A DNA stretch of 64,000 bases from Chroococcidiopsis sp. TS-821 (GTDB taxonomy: Bacteria > Cyanobacteriota > Cyanobacteriia > Cyanobacteriales > Chroococcidiopsidaceae): assembly GCF_002939305.1 (NCBI RefSeq), contig NZ_MVDI01000001.1, positions 558,001 through 622,000 on the forward strand, written 5' to 3'. The notes under the pieces are model-generated. The model made no database searches and was not told the origin of the DNA. It was given only the letters and a program-made list of their open reading frames with translations. Made by a program: the position numbers and the translations under genes. Positions 35,976 through 45,134 of the stretch are shown piece after piece (position 1 is the first letter of the stretch; every line of letters starts with the position of its first letter).

Positions 35976-36914
35976 ATGAGCCGAACTTACAAAGCCACTG
36001 GAATAAATTTGAAAAGTATGGCGTTAGGCGAGTCAGACCGCTTGCTGACGATTCTAACGCGCGAGTTCGGCTTGGTTCGAGCTGTAGCACCAGGTTCGCG
36101 GAAACACAATTCCAGCTTAAGCGGTAGAAGTGGCTTGTTTGTCGTCAACGATCTGTTAATTGCGAAAGGGCGATCGCTTGATAAAATTACGCAAGCCCAA
36201 ACCAAAGAATCTTATCCAGGTTTAAGTCAAGATTTAGGTAAGTTAGCGGCTAGTCAATACTTAGCAGAAATGGCGCTGTATCAAGCGTTAAGCGAACAAC
36301 CGCAAGAAGAATTATTTAGTTTACTTAGCGAACACCTCGGTAGATTAGAACGCTTACCAAAAAATCAGCCGCGTTGGATTATCGCTTACCTCAGTCATGC
36401 CGTTTTTCACCTTTTGGCGATCGCCGGAATTGCACCTCAAGTACAACGTTGCTGTTTAAGTGGAATTCTTCTACAACCAGATTTGAGTAACTCACACTGG
36501 CAAGTAGGATTTAGTGCAGCCGCTGGTGGGATTGTTAGCTTGGATGCCCTAGAACGCCTGCAAGCACAAGGGCGTAGCTTTAGAGCAGGTGGTGGTATTT
36601 ATAATCATCAAACACCTCCTCAAGTCAAGCGCGTAGCCGAACCTGCACAAAGCTACCAGGCGATCGCACATCGGCAAGAAATACCTGCGCTGATTAGCCG
36701 GATTGATGCTACGGAACTAGAAATATTACAAAAGTTATCTCAAGCTGAGTTAGACCAACTGACACCACTGGCAGGGGACAATATTGTTACTGAGGGTAGC
36801 TGGATATTTATTGAGCAAATTCTCCGACAATATGCTCAGTATCACTTTGGTCGTCCAATTCGCTCTGCTGCCTTAATCGATAGCTATTTTGCTTTGCCGA
36901 CTTCTATATCATGA
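35976..36914 (+). CDS. recO: DNA repair and recombination mediator RecO
   Basis: A 312-aa protein whose N-terminal OB-fold ([36 protein letters not shown]) and helical C-terminal domain match RecO. It helps RecR load RecA onto single-stranded DNA covered by SSB. Its stop overlaps the MFS start in an ATGA-type arrangement, suggesting translational coupling. Confidence 0.94.
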   Translation: MSRTYKATGINLKSMALGESDRLLTILTREFGLVRAVAPGSRKHNSSLSGRSGLFVVNDLLIAKGRSLDKITQAQTKESYPGLSQDLGKLAASQYLAEMALYQALSEQPQEELFSLLSEHLGRLERLPKNQPRWIIAYLSHAVFHLLAIAGIAPQVQRCCLSGILLQPDLSNSHWQVGFSAAAGGIVSLDALERLQAQGRSFRAGGGIYNHQTPPQVKRVAEPAQSYQAIAHRQEIPALISRIDATELEILQKLSQAELDQLTPLAGDNIVTEGSWIFIEQILRQYAQYHFGRPIRSAALIDSYFALPTSIS

Positions 36915-38455
36915 TGATGCAACCGCCTAATTTAGATACAAAAAGCTTTTTATCATCTCCTCGCTTGCATAGCACTTACCAACGCAAGGGAACGTCATTT
37001 TATCATCACTATCCAGAGACGTCTTACGTTTATCAAGTTTCGCACGAAAATACGACGAACAGCGATGTTATCAGCACTAAAGTGACGCAGGGAGCACCGA
37101 ATGGTTCCTTGCTCAAACACAGTGACGACGAAGAAGTGACAGCGACGACAACGACAACACCAGCCGATAGCGAAGCTACCGAAGTTGGGTTTTTGCCGGT
37201 ATTAAAGAATCACAATTTCCTAGCCCTGTGGAGCGGTCAAGTTTTCTCGCAGTTAGCAGATAAAGTTTATTTGGTCTTAATGATTGCGATTATTTCTACC
37301 CGTTTTCAGACAAGCAACCAAAGTATCAGCGGTTGGGTATCAGCAATCATGATGGCGTTTACAATTCCTGCGGTACTATTTGGTTCAGTTGCTGGTGTAT
37401 TTGTAGACCGATGGTCCACAAAAGCTGTGCTGATAGTAACAAACTTGGTACGTGGCGGCTTAGTGTTATCAATTCCAGTGTTGTTATGGATGACTCAAGA
37501 CTGGGATGCCATTGGTAGTTTGCCAACAGGTTTTGCAATTTTACTCGTGCTGTCCTTCCTTGTTTCGACTTTGACACAGTTTTTTGCCCCAGCAGAGCAA
37601 GCGACAATTCCTTTGATTGTGGAAAGACGTCATTTGTTGTCAGCAAATTCTCTATATACAACAACGATGATGGCGTTAGTCGTTGTCGGGTTTGCCGTTG
37701 GCGAACCGCTGCTGGCAATTGCTGATACGTTGACAATGCGATTTGGTGGTTCTGAGATTGGGAAAGAACTCGTTGTCGGTGGAAGTTATGCGATCGCGGG
37801 TTGTTTATTAATGCTATTAAAAACAGGTGAAAAAAATTGCGAGCCTGAGAGAACTCCGCACATTTGGCAAGATTTACGCGATGGATTCGAGTATTTAGGG
37901 AAAAATCACCGCATTCGTACAGCTTTGATTCAACTTGTCATTTTATTTTCAATTTTCGCGGCGCTGGCGGTTTTAGCAGTGCGGATGGCAGAGGTAATTC
38001 CGCAAATAAAATCTTCGCAGTTTGGCTTTTTACTTGCGGCTGGCGGTGTAGGAATTGCAGCAGGTGCGACGCTATTGGGTCAGTACGGACAGCGTATTTC
38101 TGCAATTCAACTGAGTCTTTATGGGTCTGTAGGAATTGCAGGGTGTTTAGTCGGTTTAGCGATATTTACCGAACAGCTTTTAGCTGTACTATTATTAATT
38201 ACACTTTTAGGCGGTTTTGCGTCTTTAGTCGCAATTCCAATGCAAACAGCAATTCAAAAAGAAACTTCTCCAGAAATGCGCGGGAAAATTTTTGGATTGC
38301 AAAACAACGTCATCAACATTGCCTTGACACTACCGCTCGCGTTAGCCGGAGTTGCCGAGACATTTATCGGCTTACAGGCAGTTTTTTTGAGTTTAGCGGC
38401 GGCAGCGATCGCAGGAGGTCTCTTAACCTGGTATATTTGCCGTACAGAGACATAA
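36911..38455 (+). CDS. MFS transporter, drug/siderophore-exporter-like
   Basis: A 514-aa transporter with a roughly 90-residue soluble, Ser/Thr-rich N-terminal extension before the first helix ([20 protein letters not shown]). Twelve helices follow, with [13 protein letters not shown] after helix 2-3, typical of the MFS_3 group (EntS-like). The substrate is not determinable. Starts are ATG 36911, 36914 or 36917. It overlaps recO by 4 bases, and a glycosyltransferase gene follows at 38567. Confidence 0.9.
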   Translation: MMMQPPNLDTKSFLSSPRLHSTYQRKGTSFYHHYPETSYVYQVSHENTTNSDVISTKVTQGAPNGSLLKHSDDEEVTATTTTTPADSEATEVGFLPVLKNHNFLALWSGQVFSQLADKVYLVLMIAIISTRFQTSNQSISGWVSAIMMAFTIPAVLFGSVAGVFVDRWSTKAVLIVTNLVRGGLVLSIPVLLWMTQDWDAIGSLPTGFAILLVLSFLVSTLTQFFAPAEQATIPLIVERRHLLSANSLYTTTMMALVVVGFAVGEPLLAIADTLTMRFGGSEIGKELVVGGSYAIAGCLLMLLKTGEKNCEPERTPHIWQDLRDGFEYLGKNHRIRTALIQLVILFSIFAALAVLAVRMAEVIPQIKSSQFGFLLAAGGVGIAAGATLLGQYGQRISAIQLSLYGSVGIAGCLVGLAIFTEQLLAVLLLITLLGGFASLVAIPMQTAIQKETSPEMRGKIFGLQNNVINIALTLPLALAGVAETFIGLQAVFLSLAAAAIAGGLLTWYICRTET

Positions 38456-38566
38456 ACTCTCAATTGATAAAGAAATACGGCAAGGAAACGAGCAGAAGGA
38501 AACTGTTTCAACTCCGCGCCGCTCACTTATCCCTCACTTCACTGAGAAAATCGCACCTCAACCTGA

Positions 38567-39715
38567 ATGCATATTGCCTGGCTCGGAAAAAAATCACCCT
38601 TTTGTGGCAATGTCACGTATAGTCGAGAAGTCACTAATGCCCTATTAGAGCGGGGACATCAAGTCAGCTTTCTTCACTTTGCACAAGAGCAAGAAGAGCC
38701 TGATAACTGGCCCGATTGTCCAGAGGTTTCCCTGCCATTTTTGTACAAATCCCAAGTTTACACTATTCCAACGCTGAAAGCTGCTAAGGTTTTAAGTCAA
38801 TCTTTGCGGCAACTTAAACCCGATATAGTCCACGCGTCGCTCACACTCTCCCCACTAGACTTTCTCCTACCAGACATCTGTGGAGAACTCAACTTGCCTC
38901 TCGTTGCTACTTTTCATACTCCGTTTGCGGGCAAGGGAGCCAAGCTTAAATCAGGAACACAACTGTTGGCATATCAACTCTACGCACCTTTTTTAGTAAA
39001 CTACGACCGCGTGATCGTTTTTTCGCAGGTGCAACGCGATTTATTAGCACGCTTGGGACTTTTGCCCGAAAATGTTGCTGTCATCCCCAATGGGGTAGAT
39101 ATTCAAAAATACTCTCCTGGTTCGTCAAAAATTAAAGCGAAGCTCAACGCACAGCGCTTGTTTATTTACCAAGGTCGCTTGGCACCAGAGAAAAATGTGG
39201 AACCGCTACTCCGCGCCTGGAAGCATTCTGAAATGCATCCAGATAGCAAGTTACTAATTGTTGGTGATGGTCCATTAACACCGTCATTAGAACCGTTTTA
39301 TGGTTCTGAACATGGCATTTACTGGTTAGGATTTATTGCTGAGGAAGAACGACGCATCGAAATCCTACGGGGTTGTGATGTTTTTATTTTGCCGTCTTTA
39401 GTCGAAGGACTATCAATATCTTTATTAGAAGCAATGGCTTGTGGTGTAGCTTGTTTAGCAACCGATGTTGGCGCCGATGGCGAAGTTTTAGAGGGAGGCG
39501 CTGGTGTCATTCTCACACCACGCCGCGTAGAATCGCAGTTAAGAACCTTACTGCCACTCTTCCAGGATCATCCTGAGTTAACCACTTTATTAGGACAAAA
39601 AGCCCGCAAGCGCGTTGTGGAACGCTATACGCTTAGCCAAAATATCACCCAAGTCGAGAAACTCTATACTCAAGTTTTAGAGCAGCGGCGGTTCCATTTC
39701 AGTCGTGGGGCGTAG
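38567..39715 (+). CDS. Glycosyltransferase family 4 (GT-B)
   Basis: A 382-aa GT-B enzyme. The N-terminal half starts MHIAWLGKKSPFCGNVTYSR and the C-terminal half has RLAPEKNVEPLLRAW, the nucleotide-sugar-binding VEGLSISLLEAMACG and a conserved Glu pair. The acceptor is unknown; cell-envelope or extracellular polysaccharide sugars are the usual targets. It is 111 bases after the MFS gene. Confidence 0.92.
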   Translation: MHIAWLGKKSPFCGNVTYSREVTNALLERGHQVSFLHFAQEQEEPDNWPDCPEVSLPFLYKSQVYTIPTLKAAKVLSQSLRQLKPDIVHASLTLSPLDFLLPDICGELNLPLVATFHTPFAGKGAKLKSGTQLLAYQLYAPFLVNYDRVIVFSQVQRDLLARLGLLPENVAVIPNGVDIQKYSPGSSKIKAKLNAQRLFIYQGRLAPEKNVEPLLRAWKHSEMHPDSKLLIVGDGPLTPSLEPFYGSEHGIYWLGFIAEEERRIEILRGCDVFILPSLVEGLSISLLEAMACGVACLATDVGADGEVLEGGAGVILTPRRVESQLRTLLPLFQDHPELTTLLGQKARKRVVERYTLSQNITQVEKLYTQVLEQRRFHFSRGA

Positions 39716-39767
39716 CAAGGTGCAAAGGCGCTTGAGAGAGTTATGAGAGGGTGGTGAGTCAAGTTCT

Positions 39768-40808
39768 TTATGGGCGTACCATAACTTTGATCGCTTCCCG
39801 ACTATCCATTGCGGCATAGCCATTAGGTACACCATCGAGATCGACCGTTAAATCGAGAACCGCAGAAGCATCGAGTTTGCCTGCTACCGTATCAGCTAGC
39901 AATTCTGGAATATAAGCACGGGCAGGTGCAACACCACCTCGTAGTGCGATGTTTTGCATAAATAAACGACCCAAATTGAAATTGTGGTTGCTGCCGTGCG
40001 GTACGCCGACGTAGCCAATCGCGCCACCAGGACGGGCAATGCCGATCGCCGTTGCCATTGCTGACTCACTGCCAACACACTCTAGGACTGACTCCGCGCC
40101 GCCAGAGGTCATTTCTTGCACCGCCGCGATCGCTTCCTCTCCTCGACTACGCACAACATCCGTTGCACCAAACCGTCGCGCGATCGCCAACCGCGATTCG
40201 TGCCGCCCCAAAATGATGATACGTTCAGCACCAAGTCGTTTAGCGGCAAGCACGCCACACAACCCCACAGCCCCATCGCCAACCACTGCAACCGTGCTAC
40301 CTGGGCGAACACCTGCTGAAACAGCAGCATGATGTCCAGTGGACATCACATCGGTGAGTGGCAGAATAGCTGTGAGCAGAGCATCATCATTCTCAACGTC
40401 CTTGGGAATGACGACTAACGTGCCATCGGCAAAAGGCGCGCGGATAGCTTCTGCTTGTCCGCCATCATTTGTAGTTCCCCAAAAACCACCTTGTCGGCAA
40501 GAAGTTTGAATTCCTTTACCGCAGAACTCGCAGGTGCCATCAGAAAACGCAAAAGGAGCAAGAACGCGATCGCCCTTCTTCAAAGTACGAACATCATCGC
40601 CAACCTCTTCAACAATTCCCATCCATTCGTGTCCTGTTCGCCAACCAGGTTGCCACTCTTCTTCACCCCGATAAAACCAGAGGTCAGAGCCGCAGATACA
40701 AGCGTGAGTAATCCGGACAATAGCATCGGTGGGCTGTTGAATAACGGGGTCGGGAACAGTCTCCACACGTACATCGCCAGGGGCATAGTAAACGGTTGCT
40801 TTCATCAA
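39768..40808 (-). CDS. Zinc-dependent alcohol dehydrogenase family protein
   Basis: A 346-aa medium-chain dehydrogenase. The catalytic-zinc motif CICGSDLW, GHEWMGIVEEVGDDV and the NAD(P) loop VAVVGDGAVGLCGVLAAKRL are present. The structural-zinc loop has only three clear cysteines (CEFCGKGIQTSC). Codon choice is more GC-rich than in many neighbours. It is divergent from an AraC-family gene that probably regulates it. The substrate is unknown. Confidence 0.92.
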   Translation of the reverse strand: MMKATVYYAPGDVRVETVPDPVIQQPTDAIVRITHACICGSDLWFYRGEEEWQPGWRTGHEWMGIVEEVGDDVRTLKKGDRVLAPFAFSDGTCEFCGKGIQTSCRQGGFWGTTNDGGQAEAIRAPFADGTLVVIPKDVENDDALLTAILPLTDVMSTGHHAAVSAGVRPGSTVAVVGDGAVGLCGVLAAKRLGAERIIILGRHESRLAIARRFGATDVVRSRGEEAIAAVQEMTSGGAESVLECVGSESAMATAIGIARPGGAIGYVGVPHGSNHNFNLGRLFMQNIALRGGVAPARAYIPELLADTVAGKLDASAVLDLTVDLDGVPNGYAAMDSREAIKVMVRP

Positions 40809-41161
40809 ACGATCTCCTGATTATTTGCGAGTTTAGAGCTGAGAGCTTAGTACTCGAAAGCAAAACTAGAACTTTCTCAGGGATATTCCAGATGCTCGTA
40901 ATTATTTTTCGCCGCTGAGCGACCAGTTATTGGCTTTGATTTTGTCAGTCAGCGAGGCTACTGTCCAATCAAGTCTGAGTCTTCTCTTGCACAAAAGTCC
41001 AGAATTGTGATAAGAAGTCGAACTTACTTTTTCATTGCTTTAGCTTCATTCTAAGAATCCTCAAGAGCAAGCAATAGAACGATTGTCTAAGATGGTTGTA
41101 CAATCCTGCAAACTTGGAAATAAACGCTGTTAAAACAATAGAAAAGTCCGATATAGATTTA
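40809..41161. promoter_or_regulatory. Divergent control region between ADH and AraC-family genes
   Basis: The 353-base region lies between two divergently oriented genes whose products are a dehydrogenase and an AraC-type regulator, a classical place for an AraC-type operator. No repeated half-sites were clear by eye. A TTG at 41096 is an alternative regulator start. Confidence 0.45.
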
Positions 41162-42118
41162 ATGAATTACCAGCAGGCAAAGCGCGAGGCAGATAGGGCG
41201 CAAGCCAATAGAGACGAACTGAAAGAGCGAATTGCACAGGCTATCCGTCATGATGGGACGATTGAGCCGCTCACAGGTTTGTACCTCAAACGCTCTTCTT
41301 TGGCTGCGGAATGCGTTCATAGTATTTCTGTTCCTGCCTTTTGTGTAATTGCTCAGGGTAGCAAAGAAGTTCTTCTGGGTAGCGATCGCTATCAGTACGA
41401 CCCGATGCATTATCTACTAGCAACAGTCGAACTGCCGATTGTTAGCCAAATTCTGGAAGCGTCACAAGAGAAACCGCACCTGAGCCTGCGCCTCGATCTC
41501 GATCCCACCCTTGTTAGTTCAGTCATGGTTGAGGCAGGGTGTCCCTCATCGCGCAGCCGTGCTGAAGTGAAAGCGATCGGTGTAAGTTTGTTAGATGCCA
41601 ATTTATTAGATGCTGTGGTGCGGCTCGTCAGGCTTCTCGATTCCCCTGCTGAAGCTCATATTCTCGCACCTTTGATTAAGCGAGAAATCGTTTACCGACT
41701 CCTGATAGGCGAGCAAGGAAGTCGGCTGCGGCATGTTGCAGTTCTAGCAGGCTATACGCACCACATCGCCAAAGCCATCGCTCGACTTCGGAAAGACTTC
41801 AATCGACCCCTTCGGATTGAAAACGTGGCACGAGAACTGGGAATGAGTGTCTCGAGCTTCCATCATCACTTCAAGTCTGTCACCGCAATGAGTCCTTTGC
41901 AGTTTCAGAAGCAACTGCGGCTTCAAGAAGCTCGTCGTCTAATGCTGGGAGAAAACCTTGACGCAACGAGTGCTGCTCGCCGAGTGGGGTACGACGATGC
42001 TTCGCATTTCAACAGGGAGTACAAGCGGCTATTTGGTACACCACCGATGCGCGATGTGGAGCAGCTGAGATCGGCTGCTAGGGAAGCTGCTAGGGTAACT
42101 GAAGTTTTGACTTCGTGA
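41162..42118 (+). CDS. AraC-family transcriptional regulator (AraC_N type)
   Basis: About 318 aa from ATG 41162. The N-terminal part (GLYLKRSSLAAECVHSI, then VIAQGSKEVLLGSDRYQYD) is the AraC_N ligand domain; the C-terminal 100 residues hold two helix-turn-helix motifs (ARELGMSVSSFHHHFKSVTA, then SAARRVGYDDASHFNREYKR). It most likely controls the divergent alcohol dehydrogenase gene. The inducer is unknown. Confidence 0.93.
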   Translation: MNYQQAKREADRAQANRDELKERIAQAIRHDGTIEPLTGLYLKRSSLAAECVHSISVPAFCVIAQGSKEVLLGSDRYQYDPMHYLLATVELPIVSQILEASQEKPHLSLRLDLDPTLVSSVMVEAGCPSSRSRAEVKAIGVSLLDANLLDAVVRLVRLLDSPAEAHILAPLIKREIVYRLLIGEQGSRLRHVAVLAGYTHHIAKAIARLRKDFNRPLRIENVARELGMSVSSFHHHFKSVTAMSPLQFQKQLRLQEARRLMLGENLDATSAARRVGYDDASHFNREYKRLFGTPPMRDVEQLRSAAREAARVTEVLTS

Positions 42119-42226
42119 ATTCGCCTTTTACAATTGATCAATTCTATTACCATAGCTTGTACCATAGCTTGTTTTTCTGACCTCTGACCCTCGCTGTAGA
42201 GACAATAAAAAAAATCGACTGTCTGA

Positions 42227-43009
42227 TTATCTACTCTCAAATTTATCCCCTGGTAACAGCCATCCTAATCGAGTTGGTTGCTGATAAACTCGCTTTAGCG
42301 TGTTTACATCTCTAGCAGAAATTGAGGGTGGATTGCGTACTTGGGAAAAGTACAATGCATCGTTTGGATTTGGGCTATGTCCCCATATTCCTAGTGCATG
42401 ACCAAATTCATGACGCGCTGCGGCTTGAAGATACTTTCCCGTTTGATTAGGACTCAGCAAAATCGAGCAACGATGAGATAAAATCCGCTCAGAATTTACA
42501 TACAACTCGTAGGTCGTTTCAGCCGATCGCGCGCGCGGGAATTTCTCGTTAGGGGCGATTCGCAACGGAGGAGACGAGCGCAGAATTTTTATATCTGCAA
42601 TATCAGGTTGTTCTACCACTTGCAAAGGCAAATAAACACCCCATTCTTGAATCGCTTGCCAAACTTCGTTTGCCCAACTTCTTAGTCGGTTGGCGTTGTG
42701 GGTTTCGAGGCGCGGTTGTTGAATGTAAACTTTGATGGGCAATTGCGACCATATTAAGTAGCCAACTTCAGTTGGTTTTATCTCAGAGAAGTAATCACCG
42801 CTATTACTTTGGTCTTGCCACTGCACCAGGTTCGCAGGTAAAGGATGTCCCTGAAGTTCTGGCAATTTAGAAGCTTGTGCTACTTCAGTAGTCAGCTTGG
42901 CACTGGCGCTCAAGGTATGCTGATTGATAGCAAGTAATAGAGTAGCGATCGCTACCAGAACAAATATAAAAAATTTCTGCCGCCAAGCAGATTTGATTCG
43001 CGTCAGCAA
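42227..43009 (-). CDS. Matrixin-like (metzincin) metalloprotease
   Basis: A 260-aa protein with an N-terminal membrane anchor or signal (FFIFVLVAIATLLLA, 13-28). The zinc motif HEFGHALGIWGH gives ligands His200, His204 and His211 with Glu201 as the base. The Met-turn Met of metzincins is not obvious; ALYFSQV follows instead. It is probably exported or membrane-bound. Its stop is 108 bases from the AraC-type gene. Confidence 0.85.
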   Translation of the reverse strand: MLTRIKSAWRQKFFIFVLVAIATLLLAINQHTLSASAKLTTEVAQASKLPELQGHPLPANLVQWQDQSNSGDYFSEIKPTEVGYLIWSQLPIKVYIQQPRLETHNANRLRSWANEVWQAIQEWGVYLPLQVVEQPDIADIKILRSSPPLRIAPNEKFPRARSAETTYELYVNSERILSHRCSILLSPNQTGKYLQAAARHEFGHALGIWGHSPNPNDALYFSQVRNPPSISARDVNTLKRVYQQPTRLGWLLPGDKFESR

Positions 43010-43045
43010 AATGAAAGATAAACTTACTTAGCTATAGCACCTTGG

Positions 43046-43279
43046 TTAACGAGGCAACCAGTTAGCACTGAGAACAACAGTTAAACCTAGAAAAAGTACT
43101 GTGAGTGTCCAAGTAACTCGGTTCAACGTCGTTTCAGCACTTTTTGTACTGCTAAATAGTTGCGCCTGCCCGCCAATTGCCCCAATACCATCTCCTTTGG
43201 GACTATGTAGTAGTACCAATACGGTTAAACCTATCGCGGACACAACCCACAGAATTTCTACAACGTTAGTAATCGTCAT
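43046..43279 (-). CDS. secG: Preprotein translocase subunit SecG
   Basis: A 77-aa protein with two membrane helices (about 7-25 and 52-72) joined by the loop HSPKGDGIGAIGGQAQLF, the SecG pattern. It assists SecYE in protein export. It lies 36 bases after gpmI in transcription order and 36 bases before the matrixin gene, so these may share a transcript. Confidence 0.92.
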   Translation of the reverse strand: MTITNVVEILWVVSAIGLTVLVLLHSPKGDGIGAIGGQAQLFSSTKSAETTLNRVTWTLTVLFLGLTVVLSANWLPR

Positions 43280-43314
43280 GCTGACACTCTACCAAAAATG
43301 AACATTACAAGGCT

Positions 43315-44916
43315 TTATAGCGCTGATTGTACGGGAGTACGTTGATTGTGTAAGGTACTGTACTCGGCTGGCACGAGCAGCGACTGCCCAGTCATCTCAG
43401 GGGGTTGCGGAATCTGAAGAATTTCCAGAATTGTCGGAGCAATATCGCACAGACGACCGCCACTACGTAACCCTACGTTGCCACCATACCCTTGTATTTT
43501 AGCTCCTTCGCCTTCGATTAAGATCAAAGGCACAGGATTAGTTGTATGCGCTGTCCAAGGATTACCTTGCGGGTCACGCATATATTCAGCATTACCATGG
43601 TCAGCAGTTACAATCGCAGTTCCACCAGCTTTACTGACACTTTCTAACAAGCGTCCTAAGCAACGGTCAACGGTTTCTATAGCTTGAATGGTTGCTTCGA
43701 TTTGACCTGTGTGCCCTACCATGTCGGGATTGGCGTAATTAATGACGACCAAAGAGTAGGTACCTTTTTCAATCGCTGCACTTGCAACGTCAGTCACAGC
43801 TTCTGCAGACATGCTCGGAGCGCGATCGTAGGTTGCTACCATCGGACTCATCACGAGTTCGCGGTCTTCTCCTTCAAACGGCTCTTCTAAACCGCCATTA
43901 AAGAAGTAAGTGACGTGGGCGTATTTTTCTGTTTCCGCGGTGCGGAACTGCTTCAGCCCGTGTTCCGAAATGACTTGCCCTAGAATGTTGTTTAAGTTTT
44001 GTGGCGCAAATGCTACCGCCACGGGTAACTCAGGGTCGTACTGTGTAAAAGTGACAAAAGATAATGGGCGAATTTGCTCGCGCTCAAAGCCATCGAATTC
44101 TGAAGCTACAAAGGCTTGAGTTAGCTGTCTGGCACGGTCTGGGCGAAAATTGAAAAAAATCACGCCATCACCCGACTCTATAGCTCCTGGTGCGACACGC
44201 TGGGGTACAACAAATTCGTCGGTGATTCCCGCATCGTAGGAAGCTTGTAAAATCTCAACTGCAGTGCGACTATCACCTTCGCCATCTTGAGTCATGACAT
44301 CATAAGCGAGTTTCACGCGGTCCCAACGGCGATCGCGGTCCATTGCGTAATACCGTCCGCTAATCGTGACGATTTTCCCTACACCTAACTTCTCGGTGTA
44401 GTCTTGAATGAGCTTAATGACGCCTATGCCTTCGGTTGGCATTGTATCGCGACCGTCTGTAATTGCATGAATGCACGCTTGGGAAATTCCCTGTGCTTTG
44501 GCGACGTCAAGCAATCCTAACAAATGATTGACGTGCGAATGAACGCCACCTTCGGAACAAAGCCCGATGAGATGTAGCTTACCATTTCGTTCGCGAACAT
44601 CCTGACACACTTGCAACAATGCGGGATTTTGGTGGATTGAACCATCTTCTACCGCATCAGAAATGCGCACGAGTTCTTGTGGTACAACGCGTCCCGCGCC
44701 TATGTTGAGGTGCCCGACTTCAGAGTTTCCCATTTGACCTTCGGGTAAGCCTACTGCTTTACCTGATGTTTGGATCAGTGTTCTGGGATATACCTGCCAA
44801 AGGCTACTCATTACTGGGACTTTCGCAGCAGCGATCGCATTACCGTCTGCTTCTTCTCGATAGCCCCACCCGTCTAAAATGACTAGCACCACGGGAGCAA
44901 CAGGTGCTTGGGTCAT
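43315..44916 (-). CDS. gpmI: 2,3-bisphosphoglycerate-independent phosphoglycerate mutase
   Basis: About 533 aa from ATG 44916 (a GTG at 44934 would add 6). It interconverts 3- and 2-phosphoglycerate in glycolysis with two Mn ions. Asp15 in LDGWG and the phosphorylated Ser65 in MGNSEVGHLNIGAG are present, as is the DHGNAEYM metal motif near the C-terminus. Length is normal for cyanobacteria. Confidence 0.97.
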   Translation of the reverse strand: MTQAPVAPVVLVILDGWGYREEADGNAIAAAKVPVMSSLWQVYPRTLIQTSGKAVGLPEGQMGNSEVGHLNIGAGRVVPQELVRISDAVEDGSIHQNPALLQVCQDVRERNGKLHLIGLCSEGGVHSHVNHLLGLLDVAKAQGISQACIHAITDGRDTMPTEGIGVIKLIQDYTEKLGVGKIVTISGRYYAMDRDRRWDRVKLAYDVMTQDGEGDSRTAVEILQASYDAGITDEFVVPQRVAPGAIESGDGVIFFNFRPDRARQLTQAFVASEFDGFEREQIRPLSFVTFTQYDPELPVAVAFAPQNLNNILGQVISEHGLKQFRTAETEKYAHVTYFFNGGLEEPFEGEDRELVMSPMVATYDRAPSMSAEAVTDVASAAIEKGTYSLVVINYANPDMVGHTGQIEATIQAIETVDRCLGRLLESVSKAGGTAIVTADHGNAEYMRDPQGNPWTAHTTNPVPLILIEGEGAKIQGYGGNVGLRSGGRLCDIAPTILEILQIPQPPEMTGQSLLVPAEYSTLHNQRTPVQSAL

Positions 44917-45134
44917 AACTTTGTTGCCCTTCACTTTTTATGTAATTCACCGCAATGATACCATTGCTACTCGCTGCTGCAAGTAGATTTTTGCTTATTC
45001 TTGCAATTATCAGATATTTTTTGCTACTTTGGCTACTTTTTTCTGTAGGGATCGCAGTTTATGTCAGGAACCTAAGATTTTTGCGGTTAAACTCAAAAAC
45101 GTTGTGTTTTTCTTTGATCCCCAATGGTACTTCT

